From: Streptomyces sp. SirexAA-E
Lineage (GTDB): Bacteria > Actinomycetota > Actinomycetes > Streptomycetales > Streptomycetaceae
Assembly (NCBI RefSeq): GCF_000177195.2
Contig: NC_015953.1
Location: 2,852,001 to 2,916,000 of the forward strand
Direction of reading: 5' to 3'
DNA length: 64,000 nucleotides
Shown: positions 8,940 to 17,402 of the stretch, piece by piece
Layout: each line of letters begins with the position of its first letter
Numbering within the stretch: position 1 is the stretch's first letter
The notes under the pieces: generated by a model
The model's database searches: none
What the model saw: the letters and a program-made list of their open reading frames with translations, nothing else
What the model was told of the DNA's origin: nothing
Position numbers and translations under genes: made by a program

Positions 8940-9521
8940 ATGATCCCAGCCAACACGACAGGCCCCGGCGGCGTCATCGTCCGCTACGGGGACGAGAACG
9001 CCGCCCACGTGCTGAGCGTCTACGCCGATCTGCGCTGCCCGTACTGCAAGCGCATGGAGCTCGACCTCGGTGCCGTGATGGAGCGGGCCGCGGACGAGGG
9101 CCGGTTCGCGGTGGACCACCACTTCGGGACGTTCCTCGACGCCTCGGCCGGCGGCAGCGGTTCCCTGGAGGCACTGGCCGCGCTGGGAGCCGCCGCCGAT
9201 GTGGGCTCGCAGCCGTTCATGCACTACCTGCGCGCCCTGTACGCCGATCAGCCCAGCGAGGACGAGGACTCCTTCGCCGACCGGAACAACCTCCTCCGGC
9301 TCGCCGACGAGATCGAGGCACTGCGCTCGGGGGACTTCCAGCAGAACGTGCTGGAGGGGAAGTACCTGCCCTGGGCGGCGCAGGTCTCGCTGGCCTTCGA
9401 GAACAGCGGCGTCCGGTCGACCCCCACCGTCCTCTTCGACCGCACCCCGGTGGCCGTCATCAACGCCATGGGCTACGCGGTCACCCCGGAGGCGTTCCTG
9501 GCGGAGGTGACGCCCGCCTGA
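8940..9521 (+). CDS. DsbA family thioredoxin-fold protein
   Basis: A 193-residue thioredoxin-fold protein with an active site RCPYCKRME near residues 34-42, a helical insertion, and the cis-proline segment GVRSTPTVLFD near residue 162. This is the DsbA/protein-disulfide oxidoreductase layout. No signal peptide is visible, so it probably acts in the cytosol or on a reductive task rather than as a secreted oxidase. The start is the ATG at 8940-8942; the ribosome site is weak. It is divergent from the RpiR regulator with a 136-bp shared promoter region. Confidence 0.88.
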   Translation: MIPANTTGPGGVIVRYGDENAAHVLSVYADLRCPYCKRMELDLGAVMERAADEGRFAVDHHFGTFLDASAGGSGSLEALAALGAAADVGSQPFMHYLRALYADQPSEDEDSFADRNNLLRLADEIEALRSGDFQQNVLEGKYLPWAAQVSLAFENSGVRSTPTVLFDRTPVAVINAMGYAVTPEAFLAEVTPA

Positions 9522-9565
9522 CCCGTCGGCGGGGCCCCCGGTCCTGAACAGGGGGGTTAGCCCCA

Positions 9566-9594
9566 CTGACCCGGGTGGCCCGGCTCCGTACCGT
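9566..9594 (+). promoter_or_regulatory. promoter of a probably leaderless gene
   Basis: CTGACC (9566-9571), a 17-bp spacer and TACCGT (9589-9594) lie 7 bp before the ATG at 9602. Transcription would therefore begin at or next to the start codon. The bases directly upstream offer no well-placed ribosome site. Leaderless genes are common in Streptomyces. Confidence 0.5.
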
Positions 9595-9601
9595 GAAGGC
9601 C

Positions 9602-10015
9602 ATGGACGCCCGTGACCCCGAACTCGGACGAGAGCTCGACGCCACCTTGAGGGCCCGCGCCGATCTGGGGCCGGAGTACGAGAGCGCACTCGTCGACTCG
9701 TTCCTGGAGAAGGTCGAGCAGCGGCTCGACGGCACGTTGGACCGACGCGTGCGGCGGCATCTCGCCGAGCAGCGGGTCTCCGTCGCCCGGGGCCCCGACC
9801 GGCCGTCCGGCGCCTCCTTCGGGGAGCGGTTCGGCTTCGCGTCCGTCTCGCTGGTGCTGGCCGTCCCGCTGTCCACGATCGGCGTCGCCAACGCCGGGAT
9901 CGAGGGCCTCGTGGTGGCCTGGCTGGGGATCATCGGGGTGAACGCCGTGCACGCCGCGCGGACGTGGCCGTGGGCGCGTGCGAAGCGGGGCGGTGAGTCG
10001 GACCGGCGCGACTGA
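9602..10015 (+). CDS. small membrane protein of unknown function
   Basis: A 137-residue protein starting at ATG 9602. The first 75 residues are charged and probably helical, and two hydrophobic segments follow (about residues 82-98 and 101-118). A positively charged tail ends the protein. This suggests a cytosolic N-terminal helical region and a membrane hairpin. The sequence LAVPLSTIGVANAGIEGLVV is typical of conserved actinobacterial membrane proteins, but I cannot name a family. It converges on cbs with a strong hairpin between. Confidence 0.65.
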   Translation: MDARDPELGRELDATLRARADLGPEYESALVDSFLEKVEQRLDGTLDRRVRRHLAEQRVSVARGPDRPSGASFGERFGFASVSLVLAVPLSTIGVANAGIEGLVVAWLGIIGVNAVHAARTWPWARAKRGGESDRRD

Positions 10016-10055
10016 GGCCGGTGGCCCCGCCGGTCGTACCGGGCGGGGAAGTATG

Positions 10056-10114
10056 TCGCGGGGACCGCCGCACCCCCGGTCGCCCGGGGGGCGGGACGAC
10101 GGCGGTCCCCGCGA
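10056..10114. terminator. large bidirectional stem-loop between convergent genes
   Basis: A 15-bp perfect stem (TCGCGGGGACCGCCG at 10056-10070, its complement at 10100-10114) encloses 29 bases with a smaller GC-rich hairpin. It lies between the plus-strand membrane protein and the minus-strand cbs gene, so it probably ends both transcripts. A second hairpin with GGACGCGG arms follows at about 10117-10151. The rest of 10016-10316 holds nothing else that I recognise. Confidence 0.7.
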
Positions 10115-10316
10115 AGGACGCGGTCCGGGTCAGGGCCGGAGGCCGCGTCCGAGGCGACGGTGGAGGTCCGGGAGCCGCTCCGTAGTCCGTGTCGCCGTAT
10201 CGGGTGCCGGCGGGTTTCCCTGCCGACACCCCTTACTGTGCCGGAGCCGTGTTAACCGGGTGCTGCGCGTACGTGTCGGGCTCGTACCGTTTCCGCGTCG
10301 CCCGGAAATCCCGGCG

Positions 10317-11720
10317 TCACTGCTTGGGAGCGGCACCCTTCGCGAGGAAGGCCAGCAGGTCCTGCCTGCTCACGACGCCCTTCGGCTTCCCCTCGACGAG
10401 GACGATCGCCGCGTCGGCGCCCTCCGTCCCGCTGAGCACCGCCATCAGGTCCTCGACGGGTTCGCCGGAACCGACCTGCGGCAGCGGGGCCGACATGTGC
10501 TTCTCCAGCGGGTCGGAGAGCGAGGCCCGCTGGGTGAACAGGGCGTCCAGGAGCTGCCGCTCGACGACGGAGCCGATGACCTCGGCGGCCATCACGTCGG
10601 GGTGTCCGGCGCCCGGCTTCACGATCGGCATCTGCGAGACGCCGTACTCGCGGAGTACGTCGATGGCCTCGCCGACCGTCTCCTCCGGGTGCATGTGGAC
10701 GAGGGACGGGAGCGGGCCCTCCTTGAAGTCGAGGACGGCACCGACCCGCGCGGAGGTGCCGGTGTCCTCCAGGAAGCCGTAGTCGGCCATCCACTCGTCG
10801 TTGAAGATCTTGCTGAGGTAGCCGCGGCCGCTGTCCGGCAGCAGGACGACCACCACGTCGTCGGGGCCGAGCCGCTTGGCGACCTCCAGCGCGCCGACGA
10901 CCGCCATGCCGCAGGAACCGCCGACGAGCAGCCCCTCCTCCTTGGCCAGGCGGCGGGTCATCTGGAAGGAGTCCTTGTCCGAGACCGCGACGATCTCGTC
11001 CGTGACCGTGCGGTCGTAGGCGCTCGGCCAGAAGTCCTCGCCGACGCCCTCGACGAGGTACGGGCGGCCGGAACCGCCGGAGTAGACGGAGCCCTCCGGG
11101 TCGGCGCCGACGATCCGGACCTTGTCGCCGCTGACCTCCTTGAGGTAGCGGCCGGTGCCGGTGATCGTGCCGCCGGTGCCGACTCCCGCGACGAAGTGGG
11201 TGATCTTCCCCTCCGTCTGCTCCCAGAGCTCGGGGCCCGTCGTCTCGTAGTGCGACCGCGGGTTGTTCGGGTTGGAGTACTGGTCGGGCTTCCACGCCCC
11301 CGGGGTCTCACGGACCAGCCGGTCGGAGACGTTGTAGTAGGAGTCCGGGTGCTCCGGGTCGACGGCGGTCGGGCAGACCACGACCTCGGCGCCGTACGCG
11401 CGCAGCACGTTGATCTTGTCGGTGGACACCTTGTCGGGGCAGACGAAGATGCAGCGGTAGCCCTTCTGCTGGGCCACGATGGCCAGGCCGACGCCGGTGT
11501 TGCCGCTGGTCGGCTCGACGATCGTGCCGCCGGGCTTCAGCTCGCCGCTCTGCTCGGCCGCCTCGATCATGCGCAGGGCGATGCGGTCCTTCACGGACCC
11601 GCCGGGGTTGAAGTACTCGACCTTGGCCAGGACCGTCGCCTGAATGCCTGCCGATACATTGCGCAGCCTCACCAGCGGGGTGTTGCCGACAAGGCTGATC
11701 ATCGAATCGTGGAATTGCAC
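10317..11720 (-). CDS. cbs: cystathionine beta-synthase
   Basis: A 467-residue PLP enzyme that condenses serine and homocysteine to cystathionine, the entry to reverse transsulfuration. The PLP-binding lysine is K44 in NPGGSVKDR, and the phosphate-binding loop is visible as EPTSGNTGVG. Residues about 335-465 hold a pair of CBS domains, which in this family bind adenosyl ligands. The start is the GTG at 11718-11720 giving MQFHDSMISL, which matches the usual N-terminus; an ATG five codons later is possible. It is transcribed alone, with a large hairpin beyond its stop. Confidence 0.95.
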   Translation of the reverse strand: MQFHDSMISLVGNTPLVRLRNVSAGIQATVLAKVEYFNPGGSVKDRIALRMIEAAEQSGELKPGGTIVEPTSGNTGVGLAIVAQQKGYRCIFVCPDKVSTDKINVLRAYGAEVVVCPTAVDPEHPDSYYNVSDRLVRETPGAWKPDQYSNPNNPRSHYETTGPELWEQTEGKITHFVAGVGTGGTITGTGRYLKEVSGDKVRIVGADPEGSVYSGGSGRPYLVEGVGEDFWPSAYDRTVTDEIVAVSDKDSFQMTRRLAKEEGLLVGGSCGMAVVGALEVAKRLGPDDVVVVLLPDSGRGYLSKIFNDEWMADYGFLEDTGTSARVGAVLDFKEGPLPSLVHMHPEETVGEAIDVLREYGVSQMPIVKPGAGHPDVMAAEVIGSVVERQLLDALFTQRASLSDPLEKHMSAPLPQVGSGEPVEDLMAVLSGTEGADAAIVLVEGKPKGVVSRQDLLAFLAKGAAPKQ

Positions 11721-11916
11721 CGTGTACTCCGGGGTCTCCGAGATGGTCAGCCAAGAGTATGCGCAAGAGGCGGACCCGTGGTGAGGGACGACGGCGCCGG
11801 GGCCCGCGGCCCCTCCCCGCGACACCCCGGGGCCGGGCGGGGCGATTGGGCCGGGGGCCTCACGGGGCAGGTAGTGCTGTGTACGGCTGTACGGCGAGGA
11901 GGAGGTGGACCGGACT

Positions 11917-12963
11917 GTGTCGAGTGCGAGGGTGGCACGGCGGATCGCGGCGGGAGCGGCCTACGGCGGTGGAAGCGTCGGGCTGATCGGGGCGGCGACG
12001 GTGGGCCTGGTACTGGCCGAGGTGCAGCTGGCGAAGCGACGGGTGGGCGGGGGTACGGCACCGGTGCCGCCGAGCGCGGACGGACGGTACGGGGTGGCGT
12101 TCGCCGGGCCCGCCGATCCGCTGCGCTTCGTGATCATGGGGGATTCGACGGCGGCCGGCCAGGGCGTGCGCCGGGCCGGACAGACGCCGGGGGCGCTGCT
12201 GGCGTCCGGGCTGGCGGCGGTGGCGGAGCGTCCGGTGGACCTGCGGAACGTGGCGCTGCCGGGGGCGCGCTCCGACGACCTGGAGCGGCAGGTCTCGCTG
12301 GTGCTGGCGGACCCCACGGGCCTGCCGGACGTCTGCGCGATCATGATCGGGGCGAACGACGTGACGCACCGCATCCCGGCGACGCAGTCGGTGCGCTGCC
12401 TGGGCACGGCGGTCCGCAGGCTGCGGACCGCGGGCGCGGAGGTGGTGGTGGGCACCTGCCCGGACCTGGGCACGATCGAGCCGGTGTACCAGCCGCTGCG
12501 GTGGCTGGCCCGCCGGGTGAGCCGGCAGCTGGCGGCGGCGCAGACGATCGGGGCGGTGGAGCAGGGGGCCCGGACCGTGTCGCTGGGCGACCTGCTGGGG
12601 CCCGAGTTCGAGGCGAACCCGCGCGAGCTGTTCGGGCCGGACAACTACCACCCCTCGGCGGAGGGCTACGCGACCGCCTCCATGGCGATGCTGCCCACGC
12701 TGTGCGCCGCGCTGGGGCTGTGGCCGGAGTCGGACCACCTGGACGGGTCGCGGCGCGAGGACATGCTGCCGGTCGCGAAGGCGGCGTCCCAGGCGGCGCG
12801 CGAGGCCGGTACGGAGGTCACCGGGGCCCGCGCCCCGTGGGCCCTGCTCAAGCACCGACGGCGGCGGAGGCTGCCCGCGCACACGGAGCCGGTACGGCAC
12901 GAGGACGCGGACGAGGGTCCGCCGCACCCGCCCGCGTCGGGGGCGACGTGGCGGCCGGCGTGA
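11917..12963 (+). CDS. SGNH/GDSL hydrolase with N-terminal membrane anchor
   Basis: About 348 residues. An N-terminal hydrophobic stretch (about residues 10-38) likely anchors the protein. The SGNH blocks follow: block I MGDSTAAGQG (nucleophile Ser), block III GANDVTH, and block V DNYHPSAEGY with the catalytic Asp and His. Such enzymes are lipases or esterases that act at or outside the membrane. The start is the GTG at 11917, which leaves the AGGAGGAGG at 11897-11905 at usable distance; the GTG at 11905 would overlap it. The C-terminal 60 residues are basic and low in complexity. Confidence 0.87.
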   Translation: MSSARVARRIAAGAAYGGGSVGLIGAATVGLVLAEVQLAKRRVGGGTAPVPPSADGRYGVAFAGPADPLRFVIMGDSTAAGQGVRRAGQTPGALLASGLAAVAERPVDLRNVALPGARSDDLERQVSLVLADPTGLPDVCAIMIGANDVTHRIPATQSVRCLGTAVRRLRTAGAEVVVGTCPDLGTIEPVYQPLRWLARRVSRQLAAAQTIGAVEQGARTVSLGDLLGPEFEANPRELFGPDNYHPSAEGYATASMAMLPTLCAALGLWPESDHLDGSRREDMLPVAKAASQAAREAGTEVTGARAPWALLKHRRRRRLPAHTEPVRHEDADEGPPHPPASGATWRPA

Positions 12964-12973
12964 GCCGCCGCCG

Positions 12974-12999
12974 GGGCACCCGGGTACGCCCGGGTGCCC
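12974..12999 (+). terminator. terminator after the SGNH hydrolase gene
   Basis: GGGCACCCGGG and CCCGGGTGCCC form an 11-bp perfect stem with a TACG tetraloop, 10 bp after the stop codon. There is no U-tract, as is common in this GC range. Confidence 0.7.
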
Positions 13000-13042
13000 G
13001 CCGTTCCACGGCCCTCCGGGACCGTCCGCCCATGCCCGGACC

Positions 13043-13062
13043 AAGCGACTGAGCGGTTGCTT
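13043..13062. promoter_or_regulatory. palindrome upstream of the thiolase gene (TetR-type operator candidate)
   Basis: The 20-bp element AAGCGACTGAGCGGTTGCTT is an imperfect palindrome with AAGC and GCTT ends and AC/GT half-site cores. It lies about 100 bp before the thiolase start. Size and symmetry suit a TetR-family repressor of fatty-acid or beta-oxidation genes. No regulator gene is adjacent. Confidence 0.4.
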
Positions 13063-13163
13063 AGAAAAGAGGCCCGCATCACACGGCCTCCCGGGTGACC
13101 TGAGCGATACGTACGGGTAACTTCCAAGTCAGCCCTGCCTTCCAGCCTTCATGGAGCCGCGTG

Positions 13164-14384
13164 ATGCCCGAAGCCGTGATCGTCTCTGCCGCCCGTTCGC
13201 CGATCGGCCGGGCCTTCAAGGGGTCCCTCAAGGACCTGCGCGCGGACGACCTGACCGCGACCGTCGTCAAGACCGCCCTGGCCAAGGTCCCCGAGCTGGA
13301 CCCGAAGGACATCGACGACCTGATGCTCGGCTGCGGTCTGCCCGGCGGCGAGCAGGGCAACAACCTGGGCCGCGTCATCGCCGTACAGATGGGGATGGAC
13401 CACCTCCCCGGCTGCACGGTCACGCGCTACTGCTCCTCCTCGCTCCAGACCAGCCGCATGGCGCTGCACGCGATCAAGGCGGGCGAGGGTGACGTCTTCA
13501 TCTCCGCCGGTGTGGAGATGGTCTCGCGCTTCGTGAAGGGCAACTCCGACAGCCTGCCGGACACGCACAACCCGCTCTTCGCCGACGCCGAGGCCCGCAC
13601 GGCGGCCCGCGCCGAGGAGTCCGGCACCACCTGGAGCGACCCCCGCGAGGAGGGCCTCGTCCCGGACGCGTACATCGCGATGGGGCAGACGGCGGAGAAC
13701 CTGGCCCGGCTCAAGGGCGTGAGCCGCGAGGAGATGGACGAGTTCGGCGTACGGTCGCAGAACCTGGCCGAGGAAGCCCTCAAGAACGGTTTCTGGGAGC
13801 GCGAGATCACCCCGGTGACGACCCCGGACGGCACGATCGTCGCCAAGGACGACGGCCCGCGCGCCGGCGTCACGCTGGAGGGCGTGCAGGGCCTCAAGCC
13901 GGTGTTCCGCCCCGACGGACGCGTCACCGCCGCCAACTGCTGCCCGCTCAACGACGGTGCCGCCGCCCTCGTGATCATGTCCGACACCAAGGCGCGGGAG
14001 CTGGGCCTGACCCCGCTGGCCCGGATCGTGTCGACCGGCGTCTCCGGCCTGTCCCCCGAGATCATGGGGTACGGACCGGTCGAGGCCAGCAAGCAGGCGC
14101 TGAAGCGCGCCGGGCTGACCGTCGACGACATCGACCTGGCCGAGATCAACGAGGCCTTCGCCGCCCAGGTCATCCCGTCCTACCGCGACCTCGGTCTCCC
14201 GCTGGACAAGGTCAACGTCAACGGTGGCGCGATCGCCGTCGGCCACCCCTTCGGCATGACCGGCGCCCGGATCACCGGCACGCTGATCAACGGCCTCCAG
14301 TTCCACGACAAGCAGTTCGGCCTGGAGACCATGTGCGTGGGCGGCGGCCAGGGCATGGCCATGGTCATCGAGCGGCTCAGCTGA
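13164..14384 (+). CDS. acetyl-CoA C-acyltransferase (thiolase)
   Basis: A 406-residue thiolase that cleaves or forms 3-ketoacyl-CoA in fatty-acid oxidation or acetoacetyl-CoA metabolism. The acyl-accepting cysteine is C90 in [10 protein letters not shown], the C-terminal His lies in [10 protein letters not shown], and the second catalytic Cys in [10 protein letters not shown]. The ATG at 13164 is preceded by GGAG at 7 bp; a GTG one codon earlier is possible. It stands alone. Whether it is degradative or biosynthetic cannot be told from the sequence. Confidence 0.95.
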   Translation: MPEAVIVSAARSPIGRAFKGSLKDLRADDLTATVVKTALAKVPELDPKDIDDLMLGCGLPGGEQGNNLGRVIAVQMGMDHLPGCTVTRYCSSSLQTSRMALHAIKAGEGDVFISAGVEMVSRFVKGNSDSLPDTHNPLFADAEARTAARAEESGTTWSDPREEGLVPDAYIAMGQTAENLARLKGVSREEMDEFGVRSQNLAEEALKNGFWEREITPVTTPDGTIVAKDDGPRAGVTLEGVQGLKPVFRPDGRVTAANCCPLNDGAAALVIMSDTKARELGLTPLARIVSTGVSGLSPEIMGYGPVEASKQALKRAGLTVDDIDLAEINEAFAAQVIPSYRDLGLPLDKVNVNGGAIAVGHPFGMTGARITGTLINGLQFHDKQFGLETMCVGGGQGMAMVIERLS

Positions 14385-14485
14385 GTCCCGGCGGGCAGGG
14401 CCGCGGGCACGAGCGGCCGACCTGACCCGAGCCCCGCCGTTCCTCGCGGGAGCCGCTTCGAACCGGCCCGAGCCCCGAACGTGAC

Positions 14486-14543
14486 CGAATCTCCCCCAGG
14501 ATGTGACCTGCGTCCCGGGGGAGATTCGTTTGCGCAGGTCACA
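14486..14543 (+). promoter_or_regulatory. two interleaved perfect inverted repeats (terminator with possible pseudoknot or switch)
   Basis: Arm A CGAATCTCCCCC (14486-14497) pairs with 14517-14528 over 12 bp. Arm B TGTGACCTGCG (14502-14512) lies in the loop of A and pairs with 14533-14543 over 11 bp. The order A-B-A'-B' allows either one stem, the other, or an H-type pseudoknot. The first stem is a likely terminator for the thiolase gene. The position 100 bp before the next gene also allows a leader switch. The remaining bases to 14647 include a small ACAGG/CCTGT hairpin and, probably, the promoter of the next gene. Confidence 0.55.
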
Positions 14544-14647
14544 CCCACCCCCGGGGTCTGCACAGGGCCCAAAGACCTGTCCAATTCGTGACGTAATGCA
14601 CTGACAGCGGGCACGAGTACCGGCCAAGCTGATGTAGGAAGTCGGGG

Positions 14648-15523
14648 GTGTCGATCGAAACCGGGAGTACGTCAGTGAGCGCCATGCCTATTGCCCTGTT
14701 GCTGACCACCGCCGCTGCCACGGCCGTCGGCGCCGCCGCACTGCACGCCGCTCACGGTCTGCGCAAGCAGGTCGTCGCCCTGCGTACGGAGCTCGCGGAG
14801 GGCCGGAGCGGCCACGCCTCGGTGCCCGAGCAGCAGAACCGGAGCGCCGCCGCCTCCACCGAGGAGATACGCGCGGCGGTCGCCGACGCACTGGCCGAGG
14901 AGCGCGAGCGGGAGCTGGCCGAGGCACGCGCCTTCTGGGCCGCCCAGGAGGCCCGCGACGCCGCCGACGCCCCGTCCCTGCTGGGCGGACTCTCTGGCCT
15001 CGGCGACGACGCCCCCTTCTTCATGCCCCGGCAGGCCGACTTCGCCGGACTGGAGTCGATGGACCTCGAAGCGGCCGAGGCCATGGAGGAACTGGTCGAG
15101 CTGACGGACCTGCCCGAGGTCGCCGAGTCGGTGGAGTTCGCCGAGGACTCGCCCGAGCTGGCCGCCGCCCGCCGCCGCCACCCCTCGCACCCGGACTTCG
15201 TCCCCGTGCAGACCTCCGTGGTCGCCGACCACGAGCGCACGGTGGACCGCCTGGAGCAGCTCGCCGACACCGGCACGGAGCTCACCGATGTGCGTCCCGG
15301 CCCGCTGGGCACGCTCGACGTGTACGTCTTCGCCGACGGCACCACGCTCTGCCTGACGCCGGGTCACCGCGAGACCGCCGAACGCCTCGCCGACTCGCTG
15401 CGGGCCGGGGAGCAGCCGGTCCTGCTGGGCGGCTCCGGGGTCTCCGGCGCCTACGCGCTGACCTTCTCGTGCGGCGAGGAGAACGTCTACATCCTCGCCG
15501 ACCGCGTCATCGCCTCGTTCTGA
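14648..15523 (+). CDS. membrane-anchored protein of unknown function
   Basis: A 291-residue protein starting at GTG 14648, with an in-frame ATG at codon 13. One hydrophobic segment (about residues 14-32) is followed by a charged helical stretch (about 34-110) that looks like a coiled coil and is rich in Glu and Ala. The C-terminal 100 residues form a compact mixed domain (for example [20 protein letters not shown]). I infer a membrane-anchored protein facing the cytosol. No family is recognised. Confidence 0.72.
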   Translation: MSIETGSTSVSAMPIALLLTTAAATAVGAAALHAAHGLRKQVVALRTELAEGRSGHASVPEQQNRSAAASTEEIRAAVADALAEERERELAEARAFWAAQEARDAADAPSLLGGLSGLGDDAPFFMPRQADFAGLESMDLEAAEAMEELVELTDLPEVAESVEFAEDSPELAAARRRHPSHPDFVPVQTSVVADHERTVDRLEQLADTGTELTDVRPGPLGTLDVYVFADGTTLCLTPGHRETAERLADSLRAGEQPVLLGGSGVSGAYALTFSCGEENVYILADRVIASF

Positions 15524-15535
15524 CCCCCGGCGGGG

Positions 15536-15856
15536 TCACCGGGCGAAGGCCCGCTCCGCCGCTTCCTCGACACAGCGCACGGCCTCGTCCAGCTCCTGGG
15601 ACGAGGCCGTTTCCAGTGCCACGGCCAGGTCGCGTCCCGCGACGGCGAGCTGGTCGCCGACCGCGAACATCCCCGCGTCCGGAAGGACGCGCGGTTCGCG
15701 GTCCGGGGACTCGATGCGCTGGGCACGGGCGGCGAGGTCCCGGGCGGTCGCCAGGGCCTCGGCGGCCACGCCGCGTCGCAGCCGGCTCTGCGGGGCGCTG
15801 CGCAGCCGGTCGGCGAACCGCTCCACCGCGGTGATCAGAGGGGTCGTATCGAGCAC
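15536..15856 (-). CDS. small helical protein of unknown function, probably leaderless
   Basis: A 106-residue protein, alanine- and arginine-rich and likely all-helical, with no membrane segment. The start is the GTG at 15854-15856. A TAGGGT -10 box (15863-15868 on the opposite strand) sits 6 bp upstream and there is no ribosome site, so the mRNA is probably leaderless. It is convergent with the preceding membrane-anchored gene, with 12 bp between stops. Confidence 0.6.
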   Translation of the reverse strand: MLDTTPLITAVERFADRLRSAPQSRLRRGVAAEALATARDLAARAQRIESPDREPRVLPDAGMFAVGDQLAVAGRDLAVALETASSQELDEAVRCVEEAAERAFAR

Positions 15857-15903
15857 CCCGTGACCCTACGCGCCCGCGCCCGTCGGCCGCCAGCGCCTCC
15901 GCG

Positions 15904-15944
15904 CACGGAACGGCCCGCAGGCGCTGCCTGCGGGCCGTTCCGTG
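15904..15944 (-). terminator. strong terminator after the Bax-inhibitor-like gene
   Basis: A 19-bp perfect stem with a 3-base loop, arms at 15904-15922 and 15926-15944. It sits 18 bp beyond the stop of the Bax-inhibitor-like gene and separates it from the small gene downstream. Confidence 0.8.
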
Positions 15945-15962
15945 TCATGCCTTCCCTACGGG

Positions 15963-16847
15963 TCAGTCGTCCCCGTTGAGGATGGAGAGCAGGCGCAGCA
16001 TCTCCAGGTAGATCCACACCAGGGTGAGGGTGAGGCCGAAGGCCGCCAGCCAGGCCTCCTCGCGCGGTGCGCCGAAGTTGACGCCGTCCTCGACCTGCTT
16101 GAAGTCCAGGGCGAGGAAGCAGGCACCGAGAATGATGCCGATGACGCCGAACAGGATGCCGAGGCCGCCGCTGCGGAAGCCCAGGCCGTCACCGCCGCCG
16201 AAGACGCTGAACAGCAGGTTGACCATCATCAGGAGCACGAAGCCCATGGCCGCGGCCATCACGAAGCCGTAGAAACGGCGGGTGACGCGGATCCAGCGCA
16301 TTTTGTACGCGATGAGGACACCGGCGAAGACACACATGGTGCCCATCACCGCCTGCATCACCGTGCCGGGGCTGATGTAGGTGCTGACGGCGCTGGAGAT
16401 CACCCCGAGGAAGACACCCTCGAAGGCCGCGTAGGCGAGGATGACCGCCGGAGACGCCTTGCGCTTGAAGGACTGGACCATCGCCAGGACGAACGCCACC
16501 AGGGCGGCGCCGATACCGATGCCGTACGACTTGCCGAGGTTGGCCTCGTCGACCGGCAGCAGCGCCCAGGAGAGCGCGGCGGTGAGCACCACGGTGCCCA
16601 GCGTCATCGCCGTGCGCGTGACGACGTCGTCGATCGTCATGGCGCCGGACCGGGCCGGCGCCTGCGGGGCGCCGTACTGGGTGTCCGGCTGTGCGTAGGG
16701 GTTGGTCGCGTACGGGTTGGCGGCGCCCTGGGCGTACGGGTTGGCCCCAGCTGCGGCGGCCCCGGCCTGCGGCGCCGCGTTGAAGCCCGCGTAGCCGTTG
16801 TCGCGGCTGAACCCCCGTCGCGAGAAGACCGGGTTGCTGCTCCTCAT
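15963..16847 (-). CDS. Bax inhibitor-1/YccA family membrane protein
   Basis: A 294-residue protein with a glycine-, alanine- and asparagine-rich N-terminus (repeats of NPYA around residues 37-55) and then seven likely membrane helices from about residue 80 onward. Sequences such as YAAFEGVFLGVISSA and the C-terminal TLVWIYLEMLRLLS are characteristic of the Bax inhibitor-1/YccA family. Such proteins are proton- or calcium-leak modulators in other systems; the role in Streptomyces is unknown. The start is ATG 16845-16847 with AAGGAGTGAG upstream. Confidence 0.9.
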   Translation of the reverse strand: MRSSNPVFSRRGFSRDNGYAGFNAAPQAGAAAAGANPYAQGAANPYATNPYAQPDTQYGAPQAPARSGAMTIDDVVTRTAMTLGTVVLTAALSWALLPVDEANLGKSYGIGIGAALVAFVLAMVQSFKRKASPAVILAYAAFEGVFLGVISSAVSTYISPGTVMQAVMGTMCVFAGVLIAYKMRWIRVTRRFYGFVMAAAMGFVLLMMVNLLFSVFGGGDGLGFRSGGLGILFGVIGIILGACFLALDFKQVEDGVNFGAPREEAWLAAFGLTLTLVWIYLEMLRLLSILNGDD

Positions 16848-17070
16848 CTCACTCCTTCATGGCCACCCTGCGTGGCCTTGCCACAAGAGTAATGGGTAGG
16901 CAAAACAATCACCCTAGTGCCAGAGGAGGATCTTTGAGGGACGTCGCATCCACAGCCCGGGAAACATGCACGCAAAGTGATCGGCGGTTCTCTCACCGTG
17001 TTCCGCTGCCGGGTGGCCCCGCCGCACCGCCGGAGCCGCTCTCCGGAACCCCACACCGCCCACGCGTGAG

Positions 17071-17154
17071 TGCCCGGAGCCGGACTTGAACCGGCACGCC
17101 CCCGAGGAGGCAGCGAGGTTTAAGCTCGCCGTGTCTGCATTCCACCACCCGGGC
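17071..17154 (-). tRNA. bldA: tRNA-Leu (UAA anticodon), bldA type
   Basis: An 84-nt tRNA reading GCCCGGG at the 5' acceptor strand and TCCGGGC-A at the 3' end, with one G-U pair. The anticodon stem is GCGAG/CTCGC and the loop CTTAAAC places TAA at 17120-17122. A long variable arm, as required for leucine tRNAs, and a GCCGG/CCGGC T stem are present. The 3' CCA is not encoded. It decodes UUA, the rarest leucine codon in Streptomyces, and by established knowledge is the developmental regulator BldA. On the minus strand a TAGGGT -10 candidate lies at 17184-17189; the -35 is weak. The upstream stretch 17227-17245 is unusually AT-rich for this genome. Confidence 0.95.
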
Positions 17155-17402
17155 GTGGGCGCGCGGCTCCGCTTTGGCACATGACCCTATCCGGGGGCCT
17201 ACCTCGAACAGCGGAACAGTCCCTCGATGTTGTCTTATTTTATTGACCGTTTGAGGGGTCGTCAGACACCGGCCACCGCATCAGCACATGCCCGGGCGGG
17301 TCGATGGGCACGAACTACGGCAAACGGGAATGACGGAAACTCGCCGCACCCGTACGGCGCATTCGCCAGGGGCGGACCACCGTCCGCCAGGCGGCCGCCA
17401 CC

